A DNA stretch of 64,000 nucleotides. Source: Nitrospinota bacterium (GTDB taxonomy: Bacteria; Nitrospinota_A; UBA7883; JACRGQ01). Below the pieces are notes generated by a model. That model searched no databases, was not told where the DNA came from, and was given only the letters and a program-made list of their open reading frames with translations. Positions 56,165-64,000 of this stretch are shown in pieces. Numbering within the stretch: the first letter of the stretch is position 1; each line of letters opens with the position of its first letter. The position numbers were made by a program, and so were the translations under genes. The DNA is taken from NCBI GenBank assembly GCA_029881495.1, contig JAOUMJ010000001.1, forward strand, positions 124,001-188,000. Reading direction: 5' to 3'.

Positions 56165-57109
56165 TTAATCAGGATTGTCGGCAAAATGATCGCCATCTTT
56201 CAGTCTGGCGCCGTTTGCCCATACATTGGCCGGAATCGCTTTTTTGCCCTCCGGTCCGATTTCAAGAATTGCCAATCTACCATTTTCAGCCTCTACTTCC
56301 AAATACTCCTGGCGCATTCCGATTATCCTACCCGGTTTTCCGGCAGATGGAACATTATCAAGCACTCTTGAGCGGAGAATCTGGAGCCTCTTCCCGCGGA
56401 AATATGTATAGGCCCCCGGATTTGGCGAAAGCCCCCTTATAGTTCTGTCGATCTTTTCAGCTGACATGCGCCAGTCGATGAGTCTCTCCCCCGTTTCTAT
56501 CTTGGCGGCATATGTGGCGGCGGTTTCATCCTGCGGTTCTGGGGTGATACCCCCTTTTGAAAGGAGGTTGAGGCTCGTTACCATCAATTTCGCCCCGATG
56601 ACGGCAAGTGAATCGTGAAGGTCCCCCGCGGTCGTCTCCGTCCCTATCGGGATCGACTCCTTCATCAGCATATCCCCCGCATCCATCTTCCTAGCCATCA
56701 TCATCGTCGTTACCCCAGCCTCTTTGTGCCCCTCCATTACCGATCTCTGTATTGGCGCGGCGCCGCGCAGTAACGGGAGGAGCGAGCCGTGAAGGTTCAC
56801 GCATCCAAGCCGAGGTATCTCGAGCAACCTCTTCTTCAGTATCTGCCCGAAGGCTACAACCACTATGATGTCGGGCGCGCAATCGGCTATCCTTTTTACC
56901 GGCTCTTCAGCGTTGACGTTTTCAGGCTGGATGATATCAAGGCCGAGCTCTTCGGCGGCGTTCTTGACCGGCGGTGGGGTTGTTTTGCGCCCCCTGCCGG
57001 ACGGCCTGTCGGGCTGGGCGATGACAAGCGCGATATTGTGCCCCGCTTCGTGCAACGCTTTCAGCGTCGGTACGGCAAACTCCGGCGTCCCCATAAATAC
57101 GATTTTCAT
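56165..57109 (-). CDS. fmt: Methionyl-tRNA formyltransferase
   Basis: Formylates initiator methionyl-tRNA. The 314-aa protein has the N-terminal KIVFMGTPEFAVPTL, the formyl-transfer region NLHGSLLPLLRGAAPIQRSVMEG near 110 (in parts), DAGDMLMKESIPI near 147, and a C-terminal OB-like domain after about 205. The Asn-His-Ser-Asp core is intact. A hairpin lies upstream (57159-57175). It is divergent from purL. Confidence 0.94.
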   Translation of the reverse strand: MKIVFMGTPEFAVPTLKALHEAGHNIALVIAQPDRPSGRGRKTTPPPVKNAAEELGLDIIQPENVNAEEPVKRIADCAPDIIVVVAFGQILKKRLLEIPRLGCVNLHGSLLPLLRGAAPIQRSVMEGHKEAGVTTMMMARKMDAGDMLMKESIPIGTETTAGDLHDSLAVIGAKLMVTSLNLLSKGGITPEPQDETAATYAAKIETGERLIDWRMSAEKIDRTIRGLSPNPGAYTYFRGKRLQILRSRVLDNVPSAGKPGRIIGMRQEYLEVEAENGRLAILEIGPEGKKAIPANVWANGARLKDGDHFADNPD

Positions 57110-57158
57110 AACCTCTAAACTTAAACAGTATTAGGGCAAATGGCAAAAAAGATTTTCT

Positions 57159-57175
57159 CCCGGTTTTGCGCCGGG
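57159..57175. other. Hairpin in the fmt leader
   Basis: CCCGG and CCGGG form a 5-bp stem with a 7-nt loop, about 50 nt upstream of fmt. On the minus strand it is followed by AGAAAATC and six T, too far for a clean intrinsic terminator. Confidence 0.35.
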
Positions 57176-57239
57176 CTGCAGGGGGAAGGTTTTAAATACC
57201 CACTTGCGGAAGCAGATTTCCACATCAGGCAGGTACTGG

Positions 57240-57269
57240 TTGCGGTTTTTTAAAGTACGGCGATATAAT
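57240..57269 (+). promoter_or_regulatory. purL promoter with -10 overlapping an ATG
   Basis: TTGCGG (57240-57245) and a perfect TATAAT (57264-57269) are separated by 18 nt. The expected start near 57276 lies only about 4 nt before ATG 57280, so the message would be close to leaderless. Confidence 0.55.
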
Positions 57270-57279
57270 GCATCCCTTC

Positions 57280-59520
57280 ATGGAAACAGAGATAACCTTA
57301 CAGACGGCGCTCGACCACGGCTTAAGCGAAGGGGAATTCGCAAAGACGCAGGAGATACTTGGGCGTGTTCCAAACATCGTTGAGCTAGGCATCATCTCGG
57401 CCATGTGGAGCGAGCACTGCTCATACAAAAGCTCCCGCATACACCTTGCTAAATTCCCGACAAAGGGGAAACATGTAATACAGGGGCCGGGCGAGAACGC
57501 CGGGGTAATAGATGTCGGCGATGGAACGGCGGTGGTGTTCAAGATGGAATCGCACAACCACCCTTCATACATCGAGCCTGTGCAGGGCGCGGCGACAGGC
57601 GTCGGCGGGATACTGCGCGACGTCTTCACAATGGGGGCCAGGCCGGTGGCAAGCCTTGATTGCCTCCGCTTCGGACACTCGTCACATGAAAGAACCCCCT
57701 ACCTTGTAAGCGGAGTGGTTAAGGGGATATCCGGCTACGGCAACTGCATAGGGGTTCCAACGGTCGGCGGGGAGACCCGCTTCCACGAATGCTACAACGG
57801 GAACATCCTTGTTAACGTAATGAACGTCGGCCTTGCGAAAACCGATTCGATCTTTTACGGCCACGCATCCGGCCTCGGGAACAAGGTGATATATATCGGC
57901 TCCGCCACGGGGCGCGACGGCATACACGGCGCGGTGATGGCCTCCGACAGCTTCGGCGACGGAGGGGAAGAGAACAGACCGACTGTGCAGGTGGGGGACC
58001 CATTTACCGAAAAACTTCTGCTGGAAGCGTGCCTCGAGCTTTTCCAGGAGAAAGTAGTGGAAGGGATACAGGATATGGGGGCCGCCGGGCTTACCTCTTC
58101 CTCCTTTGAAATGGCGGAAAGGGGGGAGACAGGACTCTCCATCCATCTCGATAAGGTGCCGATGCGCGAAGAGGGGATGACCCCTTACGAACTGATGCTC
58201 TCCGAATCGCAGGAGAGGATGCTCCTTGTCGCAAAACCGGAAAATGAAAAACGTATCCTTGAGATACTGGCGAAGTGGGACCTTGAGGCCGCCACTATCG
58301 GAGAGGTGGAGGATCACGGGCATGTGAAGCTCTTCTTTCATGGCGAGAAGGTTGCCGACATACCGGTCGCCCCTCTTGTCGGCTCCGCCCCGAAACTCGA
58401 CCGTCCGCAGAAACGTCCTGAGTACCTGAACAAGGTCAATTCCTTCGATACATTAAGCGTTTCGAAACCTTCTGATCTGGGGGACGTTCTTCTGAAACTG
58501 GTCTCTTCCATGAACCTCAATTCAAAAAGATGGATAACCCGGCAGTACGATTCGATGGTAGGGATAAATACGGTAACCGGCCCGGGGAGCGATTCCGCCG
58601 TTATAAGGATAAAGGATTACAACGGCGGCAACGGAAGCGGAAAAACAAAGGGGCTTGCTCTCTCCGCCGGATGCAACGAGCGCTACTCATACCTTGATCC
58701 ATATACCGGCGGGTTGATAGCTATCGCGGAAAACGCGAGGAACATCGCGTGCGCCGGGGGGAAACCGCTTGCCGTGACCGATTGCCTCAATTTCGGCTCC
58801 CCCCAGAATCCGGAAATAATGTGGCAGTTCGTAAAATCGGTTGAAGGGCTTGCGGAGGCTTGCCGTCGCCTTGAGATACCTGTTGTCAGCGGCAACGTAA
58901 GCCTCTACAACCAGACAGGAGAGAACGCCATCTACCCGACGCCCATGATTGGGATGGTGGGGATTATCGAAGATATCGAAAAAAGGGTCTCATCCTTTTT
59001 CAGAAACGAGAATGACGTTGTATTTCTGCTCGGAGAAACGCTTGCGGAGATAGGGGGGAGCGAATATCTGAAAACCATCCATGGGCACGACAAGGGGAAA
59101 CCCCCTGCCCTCGACCTTAAAAAGGAAAAAGCGCTGATAGAACTCCTTCTGGCGCTCGCCGATGCGAAGCTCCTCTCCTCGGCGCACGACCTTTCGGAAG
59201 GGGGGCTTGCCGTCGCTCTTGCGGAGTGCTGTCTGGGCGGGGCAAAACTCGGTTGCCGCGTCGAGTTTTCATCCGATCTTCGCGAGGATGTTCTGCTCTT
59301 CAGCGAATCGCAGTCGCGAACCGTGATAAGCATGAACGAGAAGAATGAACATGCAGCAGTCGAGATGTTCGGCAAATTCGGCGTACCCTGGAGCGCCATC
59401 GGACGGGTTGGGCACGAAACATTCAAGATAAACGTGAACGACGAGACCTTTATAAAGACAACCGTGAGCGACCTCGAAACCGCCTTCGAGGGGACGTTTG
59501 AAAAAAGGCTTTTCGACTAG
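57280..59520 (+). CDS. purL: Phosphoribosylformylglycinamidine synthase, PurL
   Basis: Makes FGAM from FGAR in purine synthesis, in the small PurL/PurQ/PurS type. About 746 aa. Motifs: [13 protein letters not shown] near residue 40, [22 protein letters not shown] near 88 (in parts), [17 protein letters not shown] near 263, and [17 protein letters not shown] near 462. ATG 57280 is favoured because the TATAAT at 57264 contains the ATG at 57268, so a message from that promoter would not include it; the first 11 residues of either start are not well conserved. purQ and purS are not adjacent. Confidence 0.94.
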   Translation: METEITLQTALDHGLSEGEFAKTQEILGRVPNIVELGIISAMWSEHCSYKSSRIHLAKFPTKGKHVIQGPGENAGVIDVGDGTAVVFKMESHNHPSYIEPVQGAATGVGGILRDVFTMGARPVASLDCLRFGHSSHERTPYLVSGVVKGISGYGNCIGVPTVGGETRFHECYNGNILVNVMNVGLAKTDSIFYGHASGLGNKVIYIGSATGRDGIHGAVMASDSFGDGGEENRPTVQVGDPFTEKLLLEACLELFQEKVVEGIQDMGAAGLTSSSFEMAERGETGLSIHLDKVPMREEGMTPYELMLSESQERMLLVAKPENEKRILEILAKWDLEAATIGEVEDHGHVKLFFHGEKVADIPVAPLVGSAPKLDRPQKRPEYLNKVNSFDTLSVSKPSDLGDVLLKLVSSMNLNSKRWITRQYDSMVGINTVTGPGSDSAVIRIKDYNGGNGSGKTKGLALSAGCNERYSYLDPYTGGLIAIAENARNIACAGGKPLAVTDCLNFGSPQNPEIMWQFVKSVEGLAEACRRLEIPVVSGNVSLYNQTGENAIYPTPMIGMVGIIEDIEKRVSSFFRNENDVVFLLGETLAEIGGSEYLKTIHGHDKGKPPALDLKKEKALIELLLALADAKLLSSAHDLSEGGLAVALAECCLGGAKLGCRVEFSSDLREDVLLFSESQSRTVISMNEKNEHAAVEMFGKFGVPWSAIGRVGHETFKINVNDETFIKTTVSDLETAFEGTFEKRLFD

Positions 59521-59532
59521 GAGATGTTGCCG

Positions 59533-60273
59533 ATGCGTAAAGGTCGGCTGATAATAGATGAACCGACTGACGGCCGCCGGAACATGGCGGTCGACGAAGC
59601 TCTCTTCAACATCGCGCATGAGGAGAGTTCTTTCCCGATTACCCTCCGTCTCTATGGATGGACCCCCCCTTGCGTAAGCATCGGGAGGAGGCAGTCCTTC
59701 GACATGGTCAACATTGATGAGTGCCTTCGGAAGGGACTGGACGTGGTCAAACGTATTGGCGGAGGCTCCGCTGTGTACCACGAGCACGAGCTTACCTACT
59801 GTTTCGTTTCCCGCCTCGACGCAATGCCGGAGCCGAAGGGTGTTGAGTGGCGCGCCATATTCGGTTCTCTTTTGGAAAATTTCGGAGTTTCACCGGACGC
59901 GCCAGATGACCGCGGTCTGGCCAGGGTGGAAACATGTTTCGCCTCGTCGGGCGATGACGAGCCGACCGTAAACGGCAGGAAGTGGGTTGGTTCCGCGCGC
60001 AGAAGATCGAGGAGCGTATTCCTCCAGCATGGGAGCATTCTCCTTGCAAGACAGCCCGATTTTTTCGATCAGCTTGTGCATACGAAGGTAGAGGACAATT
60101 CAACAGGCCTTTGGGAAATTATCCCGGACATTTCGGCGGAAAAGATCGCCTCGGTATTGACAGAAAAGATTGGGGAGGCGTTCGGGGTCGAGTTCCATAC
60201 CTCTCCAGCCAGCGCAGAGGAGACGGATGAAGCAGATAAAATTATTCATCGCGCCTCAACAGCCGCCATATAA
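59533..60273 (+). CDS. LipM-like octanoyltransferase / lipoate ligase family protein
   Basis: About 246-aa protein of the LplA/LipM family, which attaches octanoate or lipoate to apo-E2 or GcvH domains. Motifs: RNMAVDEALFN near residue 16, TLRLYGWTPPCVSIGRRQ near 37, VKRIGGGSAVYHEHELTY near 71, Cys in ETCFASSGDDEPTV near 134, and NGRKWVGSARRRSRSVFLQHGSILL near 150 (in parts). The cysteine is at the position of the LipM nucleophile, which favours octanoyltransferase activity over ATP-dependent ligation. ATG 59533 has AGGAG 9 nt upstream; ATG 59524 lies on the Shine-Dalgarno site. It follows purL by 12 nt. Confidence 0.85.
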   Translation: MRKGRLIIDEPTDGRRNMAVDEALFNIAHEESSFPITLRLYGWTPPCVSIGRRQSFDMVNIDECLRKGLDVVKRIGGGSAVYHEHELTYCFVSRLDAMPEPKGVEWRAIFGSLLENFGVSPDAPDDRGLARVETCFASSGDDEPTVNGRKWVGSARRRSRSVFLQHGSILLARQPDFFDQLVHTKVEDNSTGLWEIIPDISAEKIASVLTEKIGEAFGVEFHTSPASAEETDEADKIIHRASTAAI

Positions 60274-60316
60274 CTTAATCCTTGCACCGTTTCGCGTACG
60301 AACTTAGAGTATGCAG

Positions 60317-61315
60317 ATGAAAAAAAATATCGCCATAGCGGGGGCGTCCGGTTTTACAGGCATTGAGGCTGTAAAGATACTCTCACAGCACCCGAACGTA
60401 AACCTTGTCGCCGTTGCGGCGAATTCGAGTGTGGGTGAGACTCTGTCGAAATTTATGGAAACCGGCGCGCCGGAGATGAAGTTCTGCGAAGTCGACGCGC
60501 CGGAGGTAAACGGGGCGGATGTCATATTTTCCTGCCTCCCTCATAAAACCGGGATGTCCCAGGTAAAGGGGTGGGTAGAAAATGGGAAGACCGTTTTCGA
60601 CCTCTCCGCCGATTTCCGGCTGAAGGATGCGGCTCTCTACGAAGAGTGGTACGGCGTGAAACATCTGGCAAAGGAACTCCTTAAGGGCGCGGTCTACGGA
60701 CTGCCGGAACTCTACCGCGACGCCATTTCAAAGGCGAACCTCGTTGCCGTCCCCGGCTGTTACCCCACCGCTTCTATCCTCGCGCTTCTCCCCGCGCTGG
60801 AAGAGGGGCTGATCGAGCCGAATGTGATAGTCAACGCCGTTTCCGGCACAAGCGGCGCCGGGCGGGGGTTCGATACATCCAACGTGAAGGATGGAACATA
60901 CGCCTACGGCTTCCCCCGGCATCGGCACACCCCGGAGATGGAAGAGGTGCTGAAGGATATTTCCGGCGAAGAGGTTAAGGTGACCTTTGTTCCCCACCTC
61001 GGGAATTTCGAGAGGGGGATCTACGCCACGGTCTACGCAAAACTGAAAGGGAAGGTCTCGCAGGAGAAGGTCTCGGAGGCTTATGTTACGCGGTACGGTT
61101 CGGAGCATTTCGTATTTACCGCCGGACAGCTTCCGATGCTAAAGGATGTGCAGAATACCAATTCCTGCGCTGTCCATCCGCTGGTAGACGAGCGGAACAA
61201 CCGGCTTGTGGTGTTCGGAGCAATAGACAACCTTTTGAAGGGCGCGGCAGGGCAGGCTGTGCAATGTTTCAACATTCGGTTCGGATTCGACGAAGCGGAG
61301 GGGCTCGATGACTGA
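60317..61315 (+). CDS. argC: N-acetyl-gamma-glutamyl-phosphate reductase
   Basis: Third step of arginine synthesis: reduces N-acetylglutamyl phosphate. About 332 aa. NADP loop IAGASGFTGIEAVKIL near residue 5, the catalytic Cys in VPGCYPTASILALLP near 146, GTSGAGRGFD near 184 and the closing HRHTPEMEEVL near 209. ATG 60317 has AGAG 8 nt upstream; the ATG at 60311 would be too close. argJ follows with an 8-nt overlap, so the two are coupled. Confidence 0.95.
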   Translation: MKKNIAIAGASGFTGIEAVKILSQHPNVNLVAVAANSSVGETLSKFMETGAPEMKFCEVDAPEVNGADVIFSCLPHKTGMSQVKGWVENGKTVFDLSADFRLKDAALYEEWYGVKHLAKELLKGAVYGLPELYRDAISKANLVAVPGCYPTASILALLPALEEGLIEPNVIVNAVSGTSGAGRGFDTSNVKDGTYAYGFPRHRHTPEMEEVLKDISGEEVKVTFVPHLGNFERGIYATVYAKLKGKVSQEKVSEAYVTRYGSEHFVFTAGQLPMLKDVQNTNSCAVHPLVDERNNRLVVFGAIDNLLKGAAGQAVQCFNIRFGFDEAEGLDD

Positions 61316-62501
61316 GAGTAATTCTGCGATGGTAAAAGGTTTTCGGTTCGCGTCAATGGTCGCCGGAATAAAAAAGAAGCCGCTCGATGACCTCGGGATA
61401 ATCGTTAGCGACAGGCCTTGCACGGCGGCAGGCCTATTTACGAAGAATATGGTGAAAGCGGCCCCGGTACTTGTGAGCCAAAAGCACCTGAAATCGCCAA
61501 AACAGTTTGGAGTAGTGTGTAACAGCGGATGTGCCAATGCTGTAACCGGTTCAACCGGAATGAAGGATGCCGTGAATATGGCGAAGGTACTGGCCGATGG
61601 GATTGGGTGCAAAGCGTCTGAGATCCTTGTCGCCTCGACCGGCGTTATAGGTCAGTTCCTTCCGATGCCGAAGCTGGAAACCGGCATTCCAGCGCTGATA
61701 AAAGGGCTAAATGAGCACCCGGAGCCATTTTCCAGGGCGATCATGACCACCGATACGGTGCCAAAGACGGCATTTAAAACTGTAAAGCTCGGCGGCAAAG
61801 ATGTAGCCATTTGGGGTACATCAAAAGGTGCGGGAATGTTACACCCGAATATGGCGACGATGCTTGCCTTCATCGTCACCGATGCCGCCATTCCGAAGCT
61901 ACTCCTCAAGTCGCTACTCAAAGAGGTGGTGGATGTTACCTTTAACTGCATATCGGTCGACGGCGATACCAGTACGAATGATTCGGTTTTCCTCCTGGCG
62001 AACGGCGCGGCGGGGAACGCTCCGCTGAAAAAAGGTACCGCCGATTACAGGAATTTCGCCTCCGCCCTTCGCGAGGTCTCCCTCTCCCTTTCCGAGCAGA
62101 TAATTCTCGATGCGGAAGGGGCCACCGTCCTGGCCGAGATAAAGGTGGAAAAGGGGAAAAGCCTGAAAGAGGCGGTGACGGTCGCGCGGACGATCGCCGG
62201 TTCCCTCCTTGTGAAGACGGCGCTCAACGGCCGCGACGCGAACTGGGGGAGGATCATCTGCGCGGCGGGCTACTCCGGCGCGAAGGTCGATCCGGAAAAG
62301 ATGGAGCTTTACTTCGGCGAGCACTGCGCCTACCGGAAGGGCGCGCCCGTAAGTGATATGGAAGAGAAGCTCACCGCCGAGATGAAAAAGAAGCGGGTGA
62401 ATCTCCGGCTTGTTCTCAATCAGGGGAAAGCGTCCGCGTCTTATCTATTCTCCGACATCAGCCGGGAGTACGTCTCAATCAACGCCGACTACAGGAGCTG
62501 A
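61308..62501 (+). CDS. argJ: Arginine biosynthesis bifunctional protein ArgJ
   Basis: Transfers the acetyl group from acetyl-ornithine to glutamate, and in many bacteria also makes N-acetylglutamate from acetyl-CoA. The 397-aa precursor cleaves itself before the Thr in HPNMATML near residue 184, releasing alpha and beta chains. Other marks are NSGCANAVTG near 68, STGVIGQFLP near 109 and SVDGDTSTNDS near 217. The ATG overlaps argC by 8 nt, and xseA follows after 5 nt. argB and other arginine genes are not in the window. Confidence 0.95.
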   Translation: MTESNSAMVKGFRFASMVAGIKKKPLDDLGIIVSDRPCTAAGLFTKNMVKAAPVLVSQKHLKSPKQFGVVCNSGCANAVTGSTGMKDAVNMAKVLADGIGCKASEILVASTGVIGQFLPMPKLETGIPALIKGLNEHPEPFSRAIMTTDTVPKTAFKTVKLGGKDVAIWGTSKGAGMLHPNMATMLAFIVTDAAIPKLLLKSLLKEVVDVTFNCISVDGDTSTNDSVFLLANGAAGNAPLKKGTADYRNFASALREVSLSLSEQIILDAEGATVLAEIKVEKGKSLKEAVTVARTIAGSLLVKTALNGRDANWGRIICAAGYSGAKVDPEKMELYFGEHCAYRKGAPVSDMEEKLTAEMKKKRVNLRLVLNQGKASASYLFSDISREYVSINADYRS

Positions 62502-62506
62502 CCGGT

Positions 62507-63946
62507 TTGGTATCCACAGCCGACACTGCGGATATGGAGGGGCGGGAGACGCCGTTTACAGTCTCGGAAGTTGCCGACCTTATCAAATCTACTCTTGAGC
62601 GCGCGTTCCCTTCCGTCTGGATTGAGGGGGAGCTGAGCAAGGTTGCTCGCCCTGCGTCGGGGCATCTCTATCTCACGCTGAAGGACGACAAGGCGGTGCT
62701 CGACGCCGTGGTATGGAAACCTATGGCGATGAAGCTGGCGTTCGAGCCGGAAGAGGGGAGCAAGGTACTCGTGCGCGGGCGCGTTACCACCTACGCCCCT
62801 TACGGCAGGTACCAGATGGTGCTCGACAGGATAGAGCCTGCCGGTATCGGCGCGCTTCAGGTGAAGTTCGAGCAGTTGAAGAAGAAGCTCGATGCGAAAG
62901 GATATTTCGCCGAAGAGCGGAAGAGAGCGATACCCCCCTTCCCGAAAGCGATAGGGGTGGTCACTTCCGGCACCGGGGCGGCGTTTCACGACATCGTGCA
63001 GAACATACATCACCGCGATCCCGGCGTGCGGATCATCCTGGCGCCGGTGATGGTGGAAGGGGCGCAGTCGAAAGACGCGATAGCGGAAGCAATCGACGAT
63101 TTCAATAAATTCGGCGAGGTCGACATTCTTATTGTCGGGCGCGGGGGCGGTTCGCCGGAATCGCTCTGGGGGTTCAATGAGGAGATCGTCGCCGACGCCA
63201 TTTCCAGATCGAAGATACCTGTCATCAGCGCGGTCGGTCACGAGATAGATTTCACTATCGCCGATTTTGTTGCCGACCTTCGCGCGCCGACGCCGTCCAG
63301 CGCCGCCGTTCTCGCTGTGAAGGAGAGGAAGGATGTTGCCTATACGGTCAACTCGCTTTTGGGGAGGATGGTCTCCGCCGTTGATGGGATGGTGCGGAGT
63401 TACCGCGAACAGTTGAGCGGGCTTTTGAGCAGGACGGTCTTTACCGATCCGGCGCGGTTCCTTGAGCCGGACAGGCAGAGGGTAGACGAGCTGACGCTGA
63501 GGATGAGTAACGGCGTTCGGCGGAATTTTCTCGATACGCGCAGAAGGGTGGATGCGCTTTACCGCCAGTTGCAGAGTTTAAGGCCCGACAGGATATTGCA
63601 GATTAAAAAGGCGGCGGTGTCAGGTCTGGAGAACAGGCTCGCTAGCGTTATGAAGTCGCGCGTTGCGGAAAAGCATGAAAAGCTGACGGCAATCGCGGCG
63701 CGGCTCCCGGGGAGCGTCATGTCGCAGTTGGGGAGGAAGCAGAAGGGTTTCGCCATGGTGTCTGGGAAGATAGACGCGCTATCTCCGTTCAAGGTGTTGA
63801 AGCGCGGCTACTCCATTGCCCGCATGGAAGACGGCGCGGTGATAAAGAAAAAAGCCCAGGTTAAACGAGGTGATAAAATTTCCATCCTCCTCGACAAGGA
63901 CGAAACCACATTGAACGAAGACTCCATCAACTGCGAAGTGGTGTAG
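62507..63946 (+). CDS. xseA: Exodeoxyribonuclease VII, large subunit
   Basis: Degrades single-stranded DNA with the small subunit XseB. The 479-aa protein has an N-terminal OB-like domain (about 18-110, with FPSVWIEGELSKVARPASGHLYLTLKD, in parts) and the catalytic region with GVVTSGTGAAFHDI near 147, ILIVGRGGGSPESLWGFN near 206 and SAVGHEIDFTIADFVADLRAPTPSSAA near 240 (in parts). The rest is coiled-coil. TTG 62507 has GGAG 9 nt upstream; ATG 62534 is the alternative. xseB would be expected next but lies outside the window. Confidence 0.94.
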   Translation: MVSTADTADMEGRETPFTVSEVADLIKSTLERAFPSVWIEGELSKVARPASGHLYLTLKDDKAVLDAVVWKPMAMKLAFEPEEGSKVLVRGRVTTYAPYGRYQMVLDRIEPAGIGALQVKFEQLKKKLDAKGYFAEERKRAIPPFPKAIGVVTSGTGAAFHDIVQNIHHRDPGVRIILAPVMVEGAQSKDAIAEAIDDFNKFGEVDILIVGRGGGSPESLWGFNEEIVADAISRSKIPVISAVGHEIDFTIADFVADLRAPTPSSAAVLAVKERKDVAYTVNSLLGRMVSAVDGMVRSYREQLSGLLSRTVFTDPARFLEPDRQRVDELTLRMSNGVRRNFLDTRRRVDALYRQLQSLRPDRILQIKKAAVSGLENRLASVMKSRVAEKHEKLTAIAARLPGSVMSQLGRKQKGFAMVSGKIDALSPFKVLKRGYSIARMEDGAVIKKKAQVKRGDKISILLDKDETTLNEDSINCEVV

Positions 63947-64000
63947 CTGTTGATCTGGATTCGGATTAGACGGAGCCAAAAGAAGGGGCAGACTAGATTT
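63947..64000. other. Window end, 54 nt after xseA
   Basis: No gene start, terminator or repeat can be supported in this short tail. Confidence 0.6.

Noticed and set aside
1-64000. Mobile elements, prophage, CRISPR, tRNA or rRNA genes
   Set aside because: I found no transposase or integrase, no spaced direct repeats, no cloverleaf with a matched acceptor stem and no rRNA segments.

Overview
The window is a dense, mostly single-copy stretch of bacterial chromosome: about 60 protein genes, no rRNA or tRNA that I can see, no insertion sequence, no CRISPR array and no sign of a prophage. The gene set points to a flagellated Gram-negative bacterium: MotA/MotB, GspE and GspF of a type II secretion or pilus system, lipoproteins, a GT9 heptosyltransferase-like enzyme, an L,D-transpeptidase, sigma-54 promoters, and menaquinone or ubiquinone synthesis. 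PyrR control of pyrimidine synthesis, paired DUF507 genes, NfnAB and the LarB/LarC pair fit Desulfobacterota, Nitrospinota or related lineages. I cannot name a genus from sequence alone.

Layout. Bases 1-1985 hold the end of an RlmI-type rRNA methyltransferase, a periplasmic rhodanese, and an AT-rich region with two sigma-54 promoters, each directly in front of a tiny ORF. Bases 1985-4936 are gpsA-larB-larC. Bases 5003-10243 are a glycan segment: two GT4 enzymes, a GT9 enzyme, an FSA/TalC-type transaldolase and a CDP-paratose 2-epimerase-like enzyme that appears to start on ATT. Bases 10959-21885 (minus strand) are the pyrimidine operon: leader ORF, pyrR, pyrB, pyrC, carA, an unknown gene, carB, a transglutaminase-like protein, pyrK and pyrD. 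Nearly all junctions overlap or lie within 10 nt. Its leader has a PyrR-binding loop next to a Shine-Dalgarno sequence that can be paired away. Bases 22100-26155 carry a sirtuin, glnD and ubiE/menG.

Bases 26422-29491 carry motA-motB and, convergent to them, a second motB with a lipoprotein gene. Bases 29717-34451 hold a CvpA-like protein, a heme-c sensor fused to a PP2C phosphatase, a STAS anti-sigma antagonist and a DEAD-box helicase. Bases 34481-41213 (mostly minus) hold purE, an ABC-2 exporter, a DUF218 protein, gspF, a methyltransferase and gspE. Bases 41538-47019 hold a PHP phosphoesterase, two DUF507 genes, a dihydrolipoamide dehydrogenase-like flavoprotein, an L,D-transpeptidase with 11-residue repeats, an AMIN-domain lipoprotein and an FmdB zinc ribbon. 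Bases 47331-49916 are nfnAB with promoter and terminator. Bases 50029-57109 (minus) hold TlpA, a PCYCGC-type protein, an M20 amidohydrolase, a large HPr-domain protein, UDP-xylose synthase, UDP-glucose dehydrogenase and fmt. Bases 57280-63946 (plus) are purL, a LipM-like octanoyltransferase, argC, argJ and xseA.

The points I would look at first are the paired sigma-54/small-ORF units at 1337-1859, the PyrR/Shine-Dalgarno switch at 21826-21930, the HPr-domain protein at 52497-53864, the ATT start at 10243, and the two non-pyrimidine genes embedded in the pyr operon. All assignments come from motif reading; no database search was run.
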